DNA from: Siphonodentalium dalli
Lineage: Eukaryota; Mollusca; Scaphopoda; Gadilida; Siphonodentaliidae
NCBI GenBank assembly: GCA_032622095.1
Contig: CP136061.1
Location: 97,771,345-97,835,344 of the forward strand
DNA length: 64,000 nt
Reading direction: 5' to 3'
This document shows positions 48,501-51,934 of the stretch, piece after piece. How positions within the stretch are numbered: position 1 is the first letter of the stretch; each line of letters starts with the position of its first letter. Position numbers and translations under genes: made by a program. Under the pieces are notes generated by a model, which saw only the letters and a program-made list of their open reading frames with translations, was not told the origin of the DNA and searched no databases.

Positions 48501-50509
48501 GATGTTTTTATATTTTATGTCCTAAAAATTGTAAGAAACATTTATTTAAAAAAAACATGATAAAAAATTGTTAAGCCAATGCATTCTCTTATATATGCGA
48601 GGCGACATATGGTCGACTCGCATATATAAGAGAATGCATTGGCACAGGGTAAAAAAATAATAAAAGGTAATGTAATGTCCAGACGACAAGGCGGAAGTCA
48701 GAGGTCACGTTGGCGCAACGATAATACATTTGGGTATACCTGCCACTATTTCCTGCTTTATAATGGCCATTGAATATAATTATTATATGATTGGTTTAAT
48801 GAATAGAATAAGGGTCGGTCATGTAATATATAGGGTTATTATTAATTTATTTACCACTGATTGTCATGGTTATCGTATTGTAATTTGCACGGATATCAAT
48901 TTTATATTACTCACCCCACCGCAGGGAATATAAACTTACGTGACATCTGGTCATTGTAGCACACTCCGCCGTGGTTGCTGCTAGTGTAGGTGTCTGTTAC
49001 TTTTGGGTCACACTGACATATTCCCTCAACGCAGGACATGCTGTCTTCGCAATTAGATGGTTTCGAACTGCAGCTTTCAAACAGTGTCTTCCCTGTGATT
49101 ACACGAACAATTCAAGATGGCTCTCTCTTTGTAAACATGTGTTGCAATGTATATAGTTATCGGTGTATAACCTATTATCGAAGACCCCTGTCCGGAAATG
49201 CTTCTATTGATTAATGTTGATTATATTTCGAATACGTTCTTGTCTAAAAACGTGTTGTTGTTTAGATAACGAACAGTAGTGGTTACTCTTAACAGAAACC
49301 AGAATTGTTTGTGTGTAATTTGTCACAATTAAACGTTAATTGGACTCATTGTCGCGTATAACTATGTACTAAAACTATATAAACAATAAATCGGGAACAG
49401 TTGAAGTTCGGGGCATAGCTGTGCGAACACCGTCACGATCTCTATCGTTATATGGTATCGCCTGAATTGTTTGTTCTAAGAATAGAACAATAAAGTGCCC
49501 CACTTAATCATCTCGTTTTATAATAAAATATTCGAAATCAAATAAATATTAATTGGTGGAAGCGTTTCCGAACATGCATGGGTCCTCATTTCATATTTAT
49601 TATTTTATACCCACGAAACTATTTCAAAATTGTCAAATAAAGAGATAATCCATCTTTACATATCATATATGAATTTTTATAGTATAGGACTCAGATGTGG
49701 TTACAGAGCTCTGAATTTTGTATTGGCGCCGGCGTTTGCGCATAAAACTGAATATCCACTTACGTTTCTGACAGTAATAACCGTTGTAGAATTAACTTAC
49801 GTTTCTGACAGTAATAACCGTTGTAGAATTCACTTACGTTTCTGACAGTAATAACCGTTGTAGAATTCACTTACGTTTCTGACAGTAATAACCGTTGTAG
49901 AATTCACTTACGTTTCTGACAGTAATAACCGTTGTAGAATTCACTTACGTTTCTGACAGTAATAACCGTTGTAGAATTAACTTACGTTTCTGACAGTAAT
50001 AACCGTTGTAGAATTCACTTACGTTTCTGACAGTAATAACCGTTGTAGAATTCACTTACGTTTCTGACAGTAATAACCGTTGTAGAATTCACTTACGTTT
50101 CTGACAGTAATAACCGTTGTAGAATTCACTTACGTTTCTGACAGTAATAACCGTTGTAGAATTCACTTACGTTTCTGACAGTAATAACCGTTGTAGAATT
50201 CACTTACGTTTCTGACAGTAATAACCGTTGTAGAATTCACTTACGTTTCTGACAGTAATAACCGTTGTAGAATTCACTTACGTTTCTGACAGAAATAACC
50301 GTTGTAGAATTCACTTACGTTTCTGACAGTAATAACCGTTGTAGAATTCACTTACGTTTCTGACAGTAATAACCGTTGTAGAATTCACTTACGTTTCTGA
50401 CAGTAATAACCGTTGTAGAATTCGCTGCCTTTGCATCTGCATGTCCCATCTGTGCATGACATTCCCGTCTCACAGAATATAGTGTTTTGGTCGCATATAT
50501 CGCCATACT
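416..50509 (-). CDS. EB/EGF-like plus FN3 single-pass receptor gene (17 threaded exons, partial)
   Basis: A multi-exon gene assembled by hand from splice signals and reading frame. Exons in transcript order: 50509-50393, 49092-48940, 46052-45915, 41977-41819, 39407-39252, 38305-38171, 34433-34311, 33922-33800, 32326-32069, 26147-25860, 20649-20434, 18791-18699, 15338-15163, 11297-11090, 9982-9872, 1399-1229 and 535-about 416. All junctions are phase 1 except the phase 0 join 15163/11297. No junction codon is a stop. The product is about 915 residues here: eight six-cysteine modules, five FN3 domains, then a transmembrane helix. This order suggests an adhesion or ligand-binding receptor at the plasma membrane. 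Kinase-type and phosphatase-type receptors both use such ectodomains, and the cytoplasmic part that would decide lies off the left edge. The 5' exons with the signal peptide were not identified. The two weakest exons are 9982-9872 and 1399-1229. Confidence 0.8.
1229..1399 (-). CDS. Exon 16 of the model: FN3 domain 5, second part (probable)
   Basis: 171 nt, phase 1-1, acceptor tatactatag, weak donor gttcgc. It encodes FELPVRTNNNMTWSWNGTAT, then DIIWTWYVYFVCMWVNLGL and NQVVDIAVPLG. The stretch WYVYFVCMWVNLGLN reads like FN3 strands F-G (alternating hydrophobic residues, VNxGL turn). The exon joins in frame to the transmembrane exon (GNG-TSWYV). Two sequons are present. The donor is the least convincing part. 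Confidence 0.55.
1440..1676. repeat. Long palindrome with internal short tandem repeat
   Basis: Left arm (from gcatataaggattaactgt) and right arm (to acagttaatccttatat) pair over roughly 70-80 bp, including ATGGAGATGTAACCGTGAGG and its complement. The centre holds direct repeats of aaacccgaagggttt and of the right-arm sequence. It lies in the intron before the exon at 1399 and would form a hairpin in pre-mRNA. Confidence 0.8.
5469..5625 (-). pseudogene. FN3-like open segment inside the 3.2-kb insertion
   Basis: Minus-strand stretch encoding HVSYELEETPESDCMRQYRR, then TFYLWAANTGTIAMRDVYC. The TFYLWAANTGTIA part resembles an FN3 F-G strand, and VSYELEETPE resembles VNYECDKTPE of exon 11297-11090. 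The acceptor lacks a pyrimidine tract; a gtaaat donor would give phase 0 to phase 1. Because it lies within inverted repeats that look like a mobile insertion, it may be a captured exon fragment or chance. Confidence 0.25.
6992..7092 (-). other. Weak exon-like segment, FN3-like
   Basis: 101 nt with a good acceptor (gttttcag) and donor gtacgc, phase 2 to 1, encoding FNFLLNLKALVGLNVQIMID and then FDTSRIMD. It could pass as an FN3 E-F region, but it lies in the same 3.2-kb inverted-repeat insertion and is not needed by the gene model. Immediately downstream the frame runs through a hydrophobic stretch (NGLFLVVLIIVIV), which could also be a transmembrane segment. Confidence 0.2.
9086..9392 (-). 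mobile_element. tRNA-derived SINE
   Basis: On the minus strand it starts GGGGCACCAGTGGCTAAATT with a box A-like TGGCTAAATTGG and, about 50 nt on, a box B-like GGTTCATATCC. The tail ends in ATATGGCCTTAGTTGC... GCGACAATAAACCCC and AATCAATCAAT repeats. A tRNA-like head plus a conserved central/3' domain and short tandem tail is the SINE plan seen in molluscs and other metazoans. It inserted antisense... that is, in the same orientation as the receptor transcript. Confidence 0.7.
9872..9982 (-). CDS. Exon 15 of the model: FN3 domain 5, first part (probable)
   Basis: 111 nt, phase 1-1. The acceptor is strong (tgtattgcag) but the donor is weak (gtatcc). It encodes KFDSAKSTMSMRLWKVSDDD, then PVNSHIALSTLLMQMN. 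STMSMRLW resembles an FN3 B strand with its tryptophan. Accepted because the phases match the flanking exons and no stop arises. Alternative donors exist (AAG/gtatcg in phase 0, TA/gtacat in phase 2), so the 3' boundary is uncertain. On the plus strand the same stretch has an open frame that I do not recognise. Confidence 0.5.
10596..11028. mobile_element. TTAA-flanked MITE (piggyBac-like target), family A
   Basis: TTAA at both ends. Inverted termini: left AGGTAGTCAATCCGATT, right complement AGGTGCATAATCCGAATT. A related left end occurs at 14683 (TTAAAGGTACTCAATCCGATT without a clear right end). The internal plus-strand open frame of 92 codons resembles no family I know. TTAA duplication is characteristic of piggyBac-superfamily elements. 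Confidence 0.55.
11090..11297 (-). CDS. Exon 14 of the model: FN3 domain 4, second half
   Basis: 208 nt, phase 0 in and phase 1 out; acceptor cacaaccag, donor gtgagt. It encodes TTVNYECDKTPEEQP, then FHFLFQLNQTKWSDRPASVA and VNAFTSAGVSKSYQTP, matching FN3 strands E to G. Together with 15338-15163 it makes 128 in-frame codons. A TTAA-flanked MITE (11311-11795) and a 155-bp tandem array lie directly upstream of the acceptor; only 13 bp separate acceptor and MITE. Confidence 0.8.
11311..11795. mobile_element. TTAA-flanked MITE, family B, copy 1
   Basis: Inserted at TTAA within the first unit of the 155-bp array; neighbouring units keep the empty site gatccTTAAaacaaac. It shares almost its whole length with 16656-17179, including TCCGGATATGGTAAACA and ATAAAGAGCGTT words. 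The left terminus is degraded compared with copy 2. It lies 13 bp upstream of the exon acceptor at 11297. Confidence 0.75.
11796..12560. repeat. 155-bp tandem array (about 5 copies)
   Basis: Units of about 155 bp recur at the word gatccttaaaacaaac (TTAA at about 11948, 12103, 12260 and 12426), with CACTGAGGTAGATAGAAACA and TATACGATATATGGTT in each. The unit edge coincides with the acceptor region of exon 11297 (ggttgtgatcc next to the splice site), so the array grew from sequence touching the exon. Open frames on the minus strand simply follow the repeat. Confidence 0.88.
12600..13137. other. Intron; nothing recognised
   Basis: An 84-codon plus frame at 12652 and an overlapping 71-codon minus frame show no known motif or splice logic. 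Confidence 0.35.
13138..13789. repeat. 41-bp minisatellite (about 16 copies)
   Basis: Tandem 41-bp units containing ACAGTACAGTAAATAGAAAA and CTCCATGACATACACAC, with sparse point differences. It lies in the intron between exons 15338-15163 and 11297-11090 and does not visibly include exon sequence. The repetitive minus-strand frames it opens are not genes. Confidence 0.93.
13800..14345. other. Intron; nothing recognised
   Basis: AT-rich sequence with a short GTT run near 14.17 kb; no exon, palindrome or repeat unit noticed. Confidence 0.35.
14346..14660 (-). mobile_element. Possible retroposon 3' end
   Basis: On the minus strand the segment ends in GTATTATTACAAATAAAAAA, a polyadenylation-like tail, preceded by a 103-codon frame containing LIVPLCHVCNFVTMYTGEG. 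The layout resembles the 3' part of a non-LTR element, but no conserved domain is visible. Confidence 0.25.
15163..15338 (-). CDS. Exon 13 of the model: FN3 domain 4, first half
   Basis: 176 nt, starting in phase 1 and ending in phase 0; acceptor tctactcag, donor gtttgt. It encodes PGQVMSIRARYTTESTMVVE, then WFRPEQPNGIILGYSVVIYG. The PNG(I)I-L-GY motif with the upstream tryptophan is a textbook FN3 B-C region. It ends with ECDDCVEK, unusual in having extra cysteines. The second half is exon 11297-11090. Confidence 0.88.
15380..15556. repeat. Long palindrome
   Basis: Arms beginning AGTAATCAATTGGTTCCGAG and ending CTCGGAAATAATTGATTACT pair over about 75 bp through AATAATTCACGAGAGG; the spacer is about 10-20 bp. 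It sits about 40 bp upstream of the acceptor of exon 15338. Confidence 0.85.
16656..17179. mobile_element. TTAA-flanked MITE, family B, copy 2
   Basis: Bounded by TTAA. Inverted termini: left AGATACGGGCGGCGTTGG, right complement AGGCACGGGCGGCGTTCG. Near full-length match to 11311-11795. It lies among degenerate units of the 83-bp array. No coding capacity recognised. Confidence 0.75.
17410..18760 (-). repeat. 83-bp minisatellite derived from an FN3 exon end plus splice donor
   Basis: About 16 head-to-tail copies of roughly 83 bp. On the minus strand each copy has about 58 nt matching the end of exon 18791-18699 (containing GTTGATCATGTAGG and TTGACTCCCGCACGA), then gtatgt and about 25 nt of intron. 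Copies next to the exon are nearly identical; those towards 17.4 kb are increasingly diverged, and degenerate copies reappear at about 16.27-16.43 kb beyond a MITE. The divergence gradient suggests growth from the exon outward. Almost every copy keeps a recognisable donor (RC of acatac or acacac). Confidence 0.92.
18699..18791 (-). CDS. Exon 12 of the model: FN3 domain 3, second part
   Basis: 93 nt, phase 1-1, acceptor actatccag, donor gtatgt. It encodes GPYFVFRVSAVNVDHVGPE, then TNSSEVLTPAR: F and G strands with the typical aromatic F strand and VNxxHVG turn. The 3' part of this exon (about 58 nt) plus its donor and about 25 nt of intron is the unit of the 83-bp array that follows, so the true exon is the last copy of that array at its transcript-proximal end. 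Confidence 0.82.
18830..19900. other. Intron with a possible decayed element
   Basis: Between about 19375 and 19825 two G/C-rich ends (ATGCACGGGGGTCGG at left; complement of the right end GCATGTCAGGGGGGG) and GGACCCACCCACCCC-type words suggest a decayed inverted-repeat element. No exon. Confidence 0.35.
19903..20168. mobile_element. TTAA-flanked MITE, family C
   Basis: TTAA|CCCTTTCACGGCAGGAGCT at the left and AGCTCCATCATGGAAGGG|TTAA at the right: matching inverted termini with a piggyBac-like CCCTTT start. Inside are two degenerate copies of a 68-bp palindrome (word ATATGCGAGTC with its complement) shared by several elements in this window. Confidence 0.7.
20434..20649 (-). CDS. Exon 11 of the model: FN3 domain 3, first part
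   Basis: 216 nt, phase 1-1, acceptor attacag, donor gtaaca. It encodes PEQPGPISLSNIANHSMVAT, then WNPPSLWNGEQQGYYIFVYH, ending FNLNIDS. These are the A to E strands of an FN3 domain with the B-strand tryptophan. The last strands come from the next exon, 18791-18699, across a phase 1 intron (DS-G-GPYF). Confidence 0.85.
21530..21716. repeat. Long palindrome (about 80-bp arms)
   Basis: Left arm from GTGTTATATACACAATGTGT and right arm to ACACATTGTGTATATAACAC, continuing inward through ATTCATGTATCGCGACT... and its complement to a central CCAAGGTCG. Mismatches are few. It explains the mirror-image open frames on both strands here. Confidence 0.9.
21736..22214. mobile_element. TTAA-flanked MITE, family C
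   Basis: TTAA|CCCTTTCAGTGTCAGGGCC at the left, and the complement of the right end reads TTAA|CCCTTTCAGTGCCAGGTCC. About 479 bp, AT-rich core, with the 68-bp palindrome at about 22092-22164. The flank ACTAATTTGCATTATAATAA also occurs at about 20.89 kb. Confidence 0.8.
22633..23811 (+). repeat. About 395-bp tandem triplication
   Basis: Three successive copies beginning near 22633, 23022 and 23421 with the word GTTGAAATTT and containing TTCCAGTGGAGATACT and CATCGCGCCATCAAAAAG. Copies are about 95 percent alike by eye. The last copy runs into unique sequence with a 91-codon plus-strand frame of unknown nature. Confidence 0.85.
24060..24500 (+). repeat. Dispersed repeat with GGACGG tail
   Basis: Three imperfect units of about 130 bp with GGCATAACTCAGTCAAAAT, CAACTTGATCTGTATTTT and GTTATCATCCGGAAACC, ending GGATGGACGGACGACGGACG. 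I recall very similar tails from many molluscan genomes, used here as a taxonomic hint only. Confidence 0.6.
24951..25534. mobile_element. TTAA-flanked MITE, family C, with AT-rich tandem core
   Basis: The right end GCTCCCGTCATGAAAGGG|TTAA matches a decayed left end TTAG|CCATTTCATGACTGGAGC. Two palindrome copies (about 25.00 and 25.45 kb, the second truncated) bracket a core of degenerate TTAAAGAATGTAAGAAAAA repeats. Confidence 0.6.
25860..26147 (-). CDS. Exon 10 of the model: FN3 domain 2
   Basis: 288 nt, phase 1-1, acceptor tctttcag, donor gtgtgt. A complete FN3 domain: PLPPTDLRRP at the start, NMTLSWLPAPPNVDSYTIAM for strands B to C, and HVTGLSPGLDYTASITATR carrying the conserved leucine and tyrosine. 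Closest to the FN3 consensus of the set. A 2.6-kb inverted-repeat element begins only about 40 bp upstream of its acceptor. Confidence 0.92.
26189..28829. mobile_element. 2.6-kb terminal-inverted-repeat element, copy 1 (complete)
   Basis: The left end CACTGTTAGAAAAAATACCG and the complement of the right end CACTGTTATAAATTACTGTC are inverted termini; both sides are flanked by TATA. The first and last 150 bp carry repeated ACCGT/ACGGT words (accgtttaagtaacgg, gggaccgtc). The middle has many GCAATATTGC-like and gcgcaaaatatt words. No transposase frame was found. CACTG ends recall CACTA/EnSpm-type elements, but the family is not established. Confidence 0.7.
30244..30371. repeat. Palindrome with 42-bp arms
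   Basis: Arms start TATAAATATTGCACGGCTTG and end CAAGCCGTGCAATATTTATT, with GACTATGCCAAAATAGT inside and a CG-rich spacer. Flanked by TGATTGGCTGCACACTGC, which recurs (complement) at about 55.25 kb, suggesting a mobile hairpin element. Confidence 0.85.
31505..31612. repeat. Palindrome related to the one at 30.3 kb
   Basis: Arms ATAATGAATGTCTTG and CAAGCCATTCATTAT with internal GACTATGCCAATATAGTGG and its counterpart. Shares the inner word with 30244-30371 but has different outer arms. Confidence 0.7.
32069..32326 (-). CDS. Exon 9 of the model: FN3 domain 1
   Basis: 258 nt, phase 1-1, acceptor cccacag, donor gtgaga. A complete fibronectin type III domain in one exon: B-strand tryptophan in LILDWDPPVDP, C strand KNYTLDI, the FN3 signature GLKPGTEYLVNVTLW, and a G-strand ending in LKLYT. 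There are several NxT sequons. A phase 1-1 whole-domain exon is the normal arrangement for FN3 modules. Confidence 0.9.
32327..33799. other. Intron; no convincing feature
   Basis: Contains a short direct duplication (CATGTACCATAATTAT at about 32.49 and 32.60 kb, with AATTAAGCGA nearby). A 75-codon plus frame at 33074 lacks any recognisable domain. Nothing else supportable. Confidence 0.4.
33800..33922 (-). CDS. Exon 8 of the model: EB-like module 8
   Basis: 123 nt, phase 1-1, acceptor attgcag, donor gtaagt. It encodes QDFGAACSSTRECKQRVCRG, then GVCQCNDQSYGDIMTHECRS; six cysteines. This is the last cysteine-rich module before the fibronectin domains and is the same length as module 7, suggesting a recent module duplication. 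Confidence 0.85.
34311..34433 (-). CDS. Exon 7 of the model: EB-like module 7
   Basis: 123 nt, phase 1-1, acceptor tgtcccag. Of three overlapping GT choices, only gtaagt keeps phase 1. It encodes LDVGDMCGAAGSRCSVNMIC and then HGGKCGCATGATWTGHMCSV; six cysteines with C-x6-C-x5-C-x4-C-x-C-x10-C spacing, a compact canonical module. Confidence 0.85.
34606..34812. repeat. 21-bp degenerate minisatellite
   Basis: About ten units built on AACATCTAACATCCCACGAG with variation at several positions. Lies in the intron upstream of exon 34433-34311, about 170 bp from its acceptor. Confidence 0.85.
35639..38146. mobile_element. 2.6-kb terminal-inverted-repeat element, copy 2 (right end lost)
   Basis: Same orientation and about 93-95 percent identical by eye to 26189-28829, starting CACTGTTAGAAAAAATACCG. 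It lacks the last about 150 bp and stops about 25 bp from the donor of exon 38305-38171. It also carries small indels, for example an extra segment with TATATATAGTATCAATATC near 37.15 kb. Confidence 0.75.
38171..38305 (-). CDS. Exon 6 of the model: EB-like module 6
   Basis: 135 nt, phase 1-1, acceptor tttctcag, donor gtacgt. It encodes RARYNGTCVRLPTDSCFPG, then LMCSYEGRCLCGETNEHW, ending NGTECVG; six cysteines and two NxT glycosylation sequons. The truncated end of the second 2.6-kb inverted-repeat element lies about 25 bp beyond the donor, so that insertion stops just short of the splice site. Confidence 0.83.
38740..39215. repeat. Foldback repeat of CGAGTTGTCCCGGCT words
   Basis: The left part carries GCCGGGACAACTCG and AGACAACTCGGTCAG; the right part carries the complement ACCGAGTTGTCCCGGCTA twice plus further variants. 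Arms are separated by about 150 bp. Near the donor of exon 39407-39252 (about 40 bp away). Confidence 0.75.
39252..39407 (-). CDS. Exon 5 of the model: EB-like module 5
   Basis: 156 nt, phase 1-1, acceptor tattacag, donor gttagt. The donor was chosen because it alone keeps phase 1; the nearby CACTAAG lacks a GT. It encodes KDAGYTCNPMLFGHTLCKTG, then HCMIEADNLEAGVCTCLHND, ending YFDGYQCSL; six cysteines. The spacing between the third and fourth cysteine is longer than in its sisters, so this is a diverged member. Confidence 0.75.
39410..39890. other. Intron; nothing recognised
   Basis: A 73-codon plus frame at 39486 has no recognisable feature. No repeats noticed. Confidence 0.35.
40253..40413. 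repeat. Long palindrome (about 72-bp arms), copy 1
   Basis: Arms TCTACAACTCGTCCCCAGTT and AACTGGGGACTCGTTGTAGA pair with few mismatches through AAATTAGGTCTGGACC. An outer related region (39.9-40.25 kb, word CAGGAAATAGTGCCAGGTG) recurs inverted at 46.74-46.83 kb, so the palindrome is part of a larger element. Confidence 0.88.
40567..40642 (+). repeat. Degenerate telomere-like CCCTAA tract
   Basis: A run of about 12 imperfect hexamers (ccctaaccctatagccataa, then ccataaccataaccctaacc). It resembles interstitial CCCTAA sequence but is mixed with CCATAA, so it may be an ordinary microsatellite. It precedes the 165-bp array. Confidence 0.6.
40738..41768. repeat. About 165-bp tandem array (about 6 copies)
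   Basis: Units share GTCTGGGACAGACCGAGACA, GGGAACCATGGGACAAACTG and TTTTCATATTAAAAATATT. It stops about 50 bp from the donor of exon 41977-41819. On the minus strand the repeat gives frames with FLGLSQN-type repeats that are not genes. Confidence 0.88.
41819..41977 (-). CDS. Exon 4 of the model: EB-like module 4
   Basis: 159 nt, phase 1-1, acceptor attattctag, donor gtaagt. It encodes GTYGSECGLQDDNTCGEG, then LQCSLYTDTCKCGMYDFL, ending SAKRCRD; six cysteines with an expanded loop between the second and third. The exon sits between two unrelated tandem arrays, a 165-bp array about 50 bp beyond its donor and a 68-bp array starting about 20-30 bp before its acceptor. Confidence 0.85.
42000..43640. 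repeat. 68-bp minisatellite (about 24 copies)
   Basis: Units contain ACTAAAGCATCATTGATGAG, GTTATCCCATAGGAAATG and TTTAACCCTTTCTATA. The nearest unit begins about 20-30 bp from the acceptor of exon 41977, and its minus-strand GGTTAAACTTATTATCTG resembles the acceptor flank GGTTAATTATTCTAG, suggesting the array was seeded from that splice region. Confidence 0.93.
44070..44419. mobile_element. TTAA MITE, family D, inverted and left-truncated
   Basis: The right end TGTTGGGTAAAGGG|TTAA and two 68-bp palindromes (about 44113-44193 and 44322-44394) match the complete copy at 52588-52988 in reverse. The left terminal part is missing. Confidence 0.65.
44420..45914. other. Intron; partial direct repeat, otherwise nothing
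   Basis: A segment at 44672-44940 repeats 43905-44090 (words GAGCGTGAACA, GAGATGTCCCTCAACTCAGA). No exon or RNA gene seen. Confidence 0.4.
45915..46052 (-). CDS. Exon 3 of the model: EB-like module 3
   Basis: 138 nt, phase 1-1. The acceptor is preceded by a good pyrimidine tract (ttttcttattttcccaacag) and the donor is gtaagt. It encodes YWMHSFSGCFHYPADSC, then SKGLTCAGGSCKCPNAHPYW, ending HMCTSH; six cysteines with C-x5-C-x4-C-x-C spacing after the first loop. One of the clearest exons in the window. Confidence 0.85.
46335..46830. mobile_element. Palindrome-bearing element, copy 2 (inverted)
   Basis: Carries the same palindrome as 40253-40413 (46335-46495) and the same flanking sequence in reverse order (AACCGGAAGTCAAATG, TGGCACTATTTCCTGTTA). 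A third, more decayed palindrome occurs at about 47.39-47.53 kb. The repeated outer part suggests a roughly 550-bp non-autonomous element. Confidence 0.65.
46960..47010. repeat. GA microsatellite
   Basis: About 50 bp of GA dinucleotides with interruptions. No function inferred. Confidence 0.9.
47562..48232. repeat. Array of GTTTAAAC-centred palindromes
   Basis: About 20 copies of the palindrome TATCTCGTTTAAACGAGATA or its half-variant ending CAAGATAAG, separated by AAAATAAAATTTCCCA(C/T)CTGC. Basic spacing about 65 bp with a higher-order period of about 231 bp (the cccatcactt variant recurs at about 47721, 47951 and 48184). Each unit can form a perfect 10-bp stem. Confidence 0.93.
48573..48645. 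repeat. 68-bp palindrome of the MITE family, solitary
   Basis: CCAATGCATTCTCTTATATA ... and its perfect complement around a central TATGGTCG. The same hairpin is found in pairs inside the TTAA elements; here only AT-rich remnants accompany it. Confidence 0.85.
48940..49092 (-). CDS. Exon 2 of the model: EB-like module 2
   Basis: 153 nt, phase 1-1, acceptor atcacag, donor gtaagt. It encodes KTLFESCSSKPSNCEDSMSC and then VEGICQCDP; six cysteines in the same order as the other modules, with a longer last loop containing TDTYTSSNHGG. An extracellular disulfide-bonded module. The upstream junction makes CGG and the downstream junction makes CCA. Confidence 0.82.
48940..49757. other. Exon 2 and an otherwise featureless intron
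   Basis: Apart from the exon at 48940-49092, sequence to 49757 is AT-rich with no repeat or coding signal until the 37-bp array. Confidence 0.35.
49758..50417 (-). repeat. 37-bp minisatellite made of an exon 3' end and its splice donor
   Basis: Eighteen head-to-tail 37-bp units whose donor hexamers start exactly 37 bp apart, from 49758 to 50387 (629 = 17 x 37). On the minus strand each unit is 31 nt identical to the end of the adjacent exon (starting GAATTCTACAACGG and ending TGTCAGAAAC) plus gtaagt. The unit farthest upstream is the real exon end. Units are nearly identical: a few have TTAAC in place of TTCAC at the boundary, and one has a T-to-A change near 50293. Such homogeneity implies recent expansion or conversion. 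The length is not a multiple of three, so units cycle through frames. Confidence 0.95.
50393..50509 (-). CDS. Exon 1 of the model: EB-like module 1
   Basis: The acceptor is ttacag and the donor is gtaagt; the exon is 117 nt, phase 1-1. It encodes YGDICDQNTIFCETG followed by four more cysteines, giving six with spacing C-x6-C-x5-C-x4-C-x-C-x10-C, typical of EB/EGF-like repeats. The donor chosen is the one next to the unique exon sequence. The last 31 nt of the exon plus gtaagt are repeated about 17 more times downstream in the intron. Reading through the first donor meets an in-frame TGA at once (AAA CGT AAG TGA), so only the exon-proximal donor gives an open product. Confidence 0.85.
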
Positions 50510-50671
50510 CTGTAATATATAAGCTACATGTACAATTTAAATTGACACAAGCCTTCGAAGTGGGATCGTGCGAAATAACATAAAAATATGTAAAACAGCT
50601 GTATCATCAACAAGTACATGAACAATTTAGATTGGCTTTGTTCTTATTTCCGTTATTCATGACTATCCATA

Positions 50672-51527
50672 ATGAAATTTCGCAAGGGAATAGTATATCT
50701 TGGAGATTTAGTCAAAAATGATGGAACTTTTCATTCACCAGAGTCACTTTTTGACCAGTATGCAGTAAAAACTGATTTGCTTACATTGCATGCTATGAAG
50801 AAACAAGCAGAACTGACTTTGATATTTCCAATTGATAAATTAAAAATTCCTTGCAGACCTTATATCCCACAAGAGATTGCCATGCTTTTGAAATCTAAAA
50901 AAGGAGCCTTGAATATATACAGTGTTATCTCAAGAAATCTTGAAAAGTCCACAAAACCAATTGAAAAATGGGCCAATGAACTTACAATTCAGTCCATTAA
51001 TGACCAGTACTGGGAACAAATCTTCACAATCCCATTTCAGACCACCAAAGATAGTAATCTATGCTGGTTACAGTATCGAATTTTGAATAGAATCCTCAGT
51101 ACAAATCATGATTTGAAAACGATCAAGATCACAGATAATAGTTTATGTCAGCGATGTAATGCTGACGATGAAACAATTAGGCACATATTCTGGGACTGCT
51201 CCAAAGTAAAGTGTTTTTTATGAAAAAATGTCAAATTGGTTCTTAACTTATGGAGTTAGGCTGACAAAATCTGCTTCTACCTTTATTTTAGGGATTTAAG
51301 GAAAAGACAATTATACCTTGAATTATTTCAATCTGATATTGAGGAGATATATCTATAACAATAAATTTGCAAATTGTGAACTCACTACTGAAGGAGCCTT
51401 CAGAATGATAATACATCAATTCAAAGCAGAGCAGTTTGCATCAAATGTGAATTTCAAACGTCATCTTTTTGAAAAAGACTGGGGTCTACTATTGGTATTA
51501 TTGAAAGACAAAGATAAGACTCCCTAA
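50672..51527 (+). pseudogene. LINE reverse-transcriptase ORF, C-terminal fragment
   Basis: A 183-codon frame (50672-51220) followed, after a frame break near 51210-51318, by a 69-codon frame. Hallmarks: LCWLQYRILNRILSTN, then a CQRC...ETIRHIFWDC zinc-ribbon-like motif found after the reverse transcriptase domain of L1/Tx1-type non-LTR elements. 5' truncated and frameshifted, hence dead. It lies antisense to the receptor, about 160 bp upstream of exon 50509. Confidence 0.75.
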
Positions 51528-51934
51528 TCATAATTTTATTTCTTTTTCTTCGAAGAAATTAAAATCGGACAGGGACATATACTCCATTATCAAAATATGA
51601 AAAGGCATGAAACATTCATTTGTGTATAATGAGTTTACTGACTTGGAACATTAATTTTTTAATTAGTCAATCAGATGCCAACGTTGAATCAAAACTTGAC
51701 GGCAAACATTGGAAAAGGTAAAATAATTTAACAATATTCTAAAAATCATATTCGGGACTAATATTTTAAACTAACTACACGTTAGCGCTATGTTGGTTTA
51801 CAAATCTTTGGAACAGTTTTGTTAACATAACAATGGTTTCAACACCCGATATTTCGCTATTGGAGAACTCATCAACCCCAAGTACACAGTTTATCAAATA
51901 ATTAGCCCCTAAACCCGGCATAATATGTTAGTAA

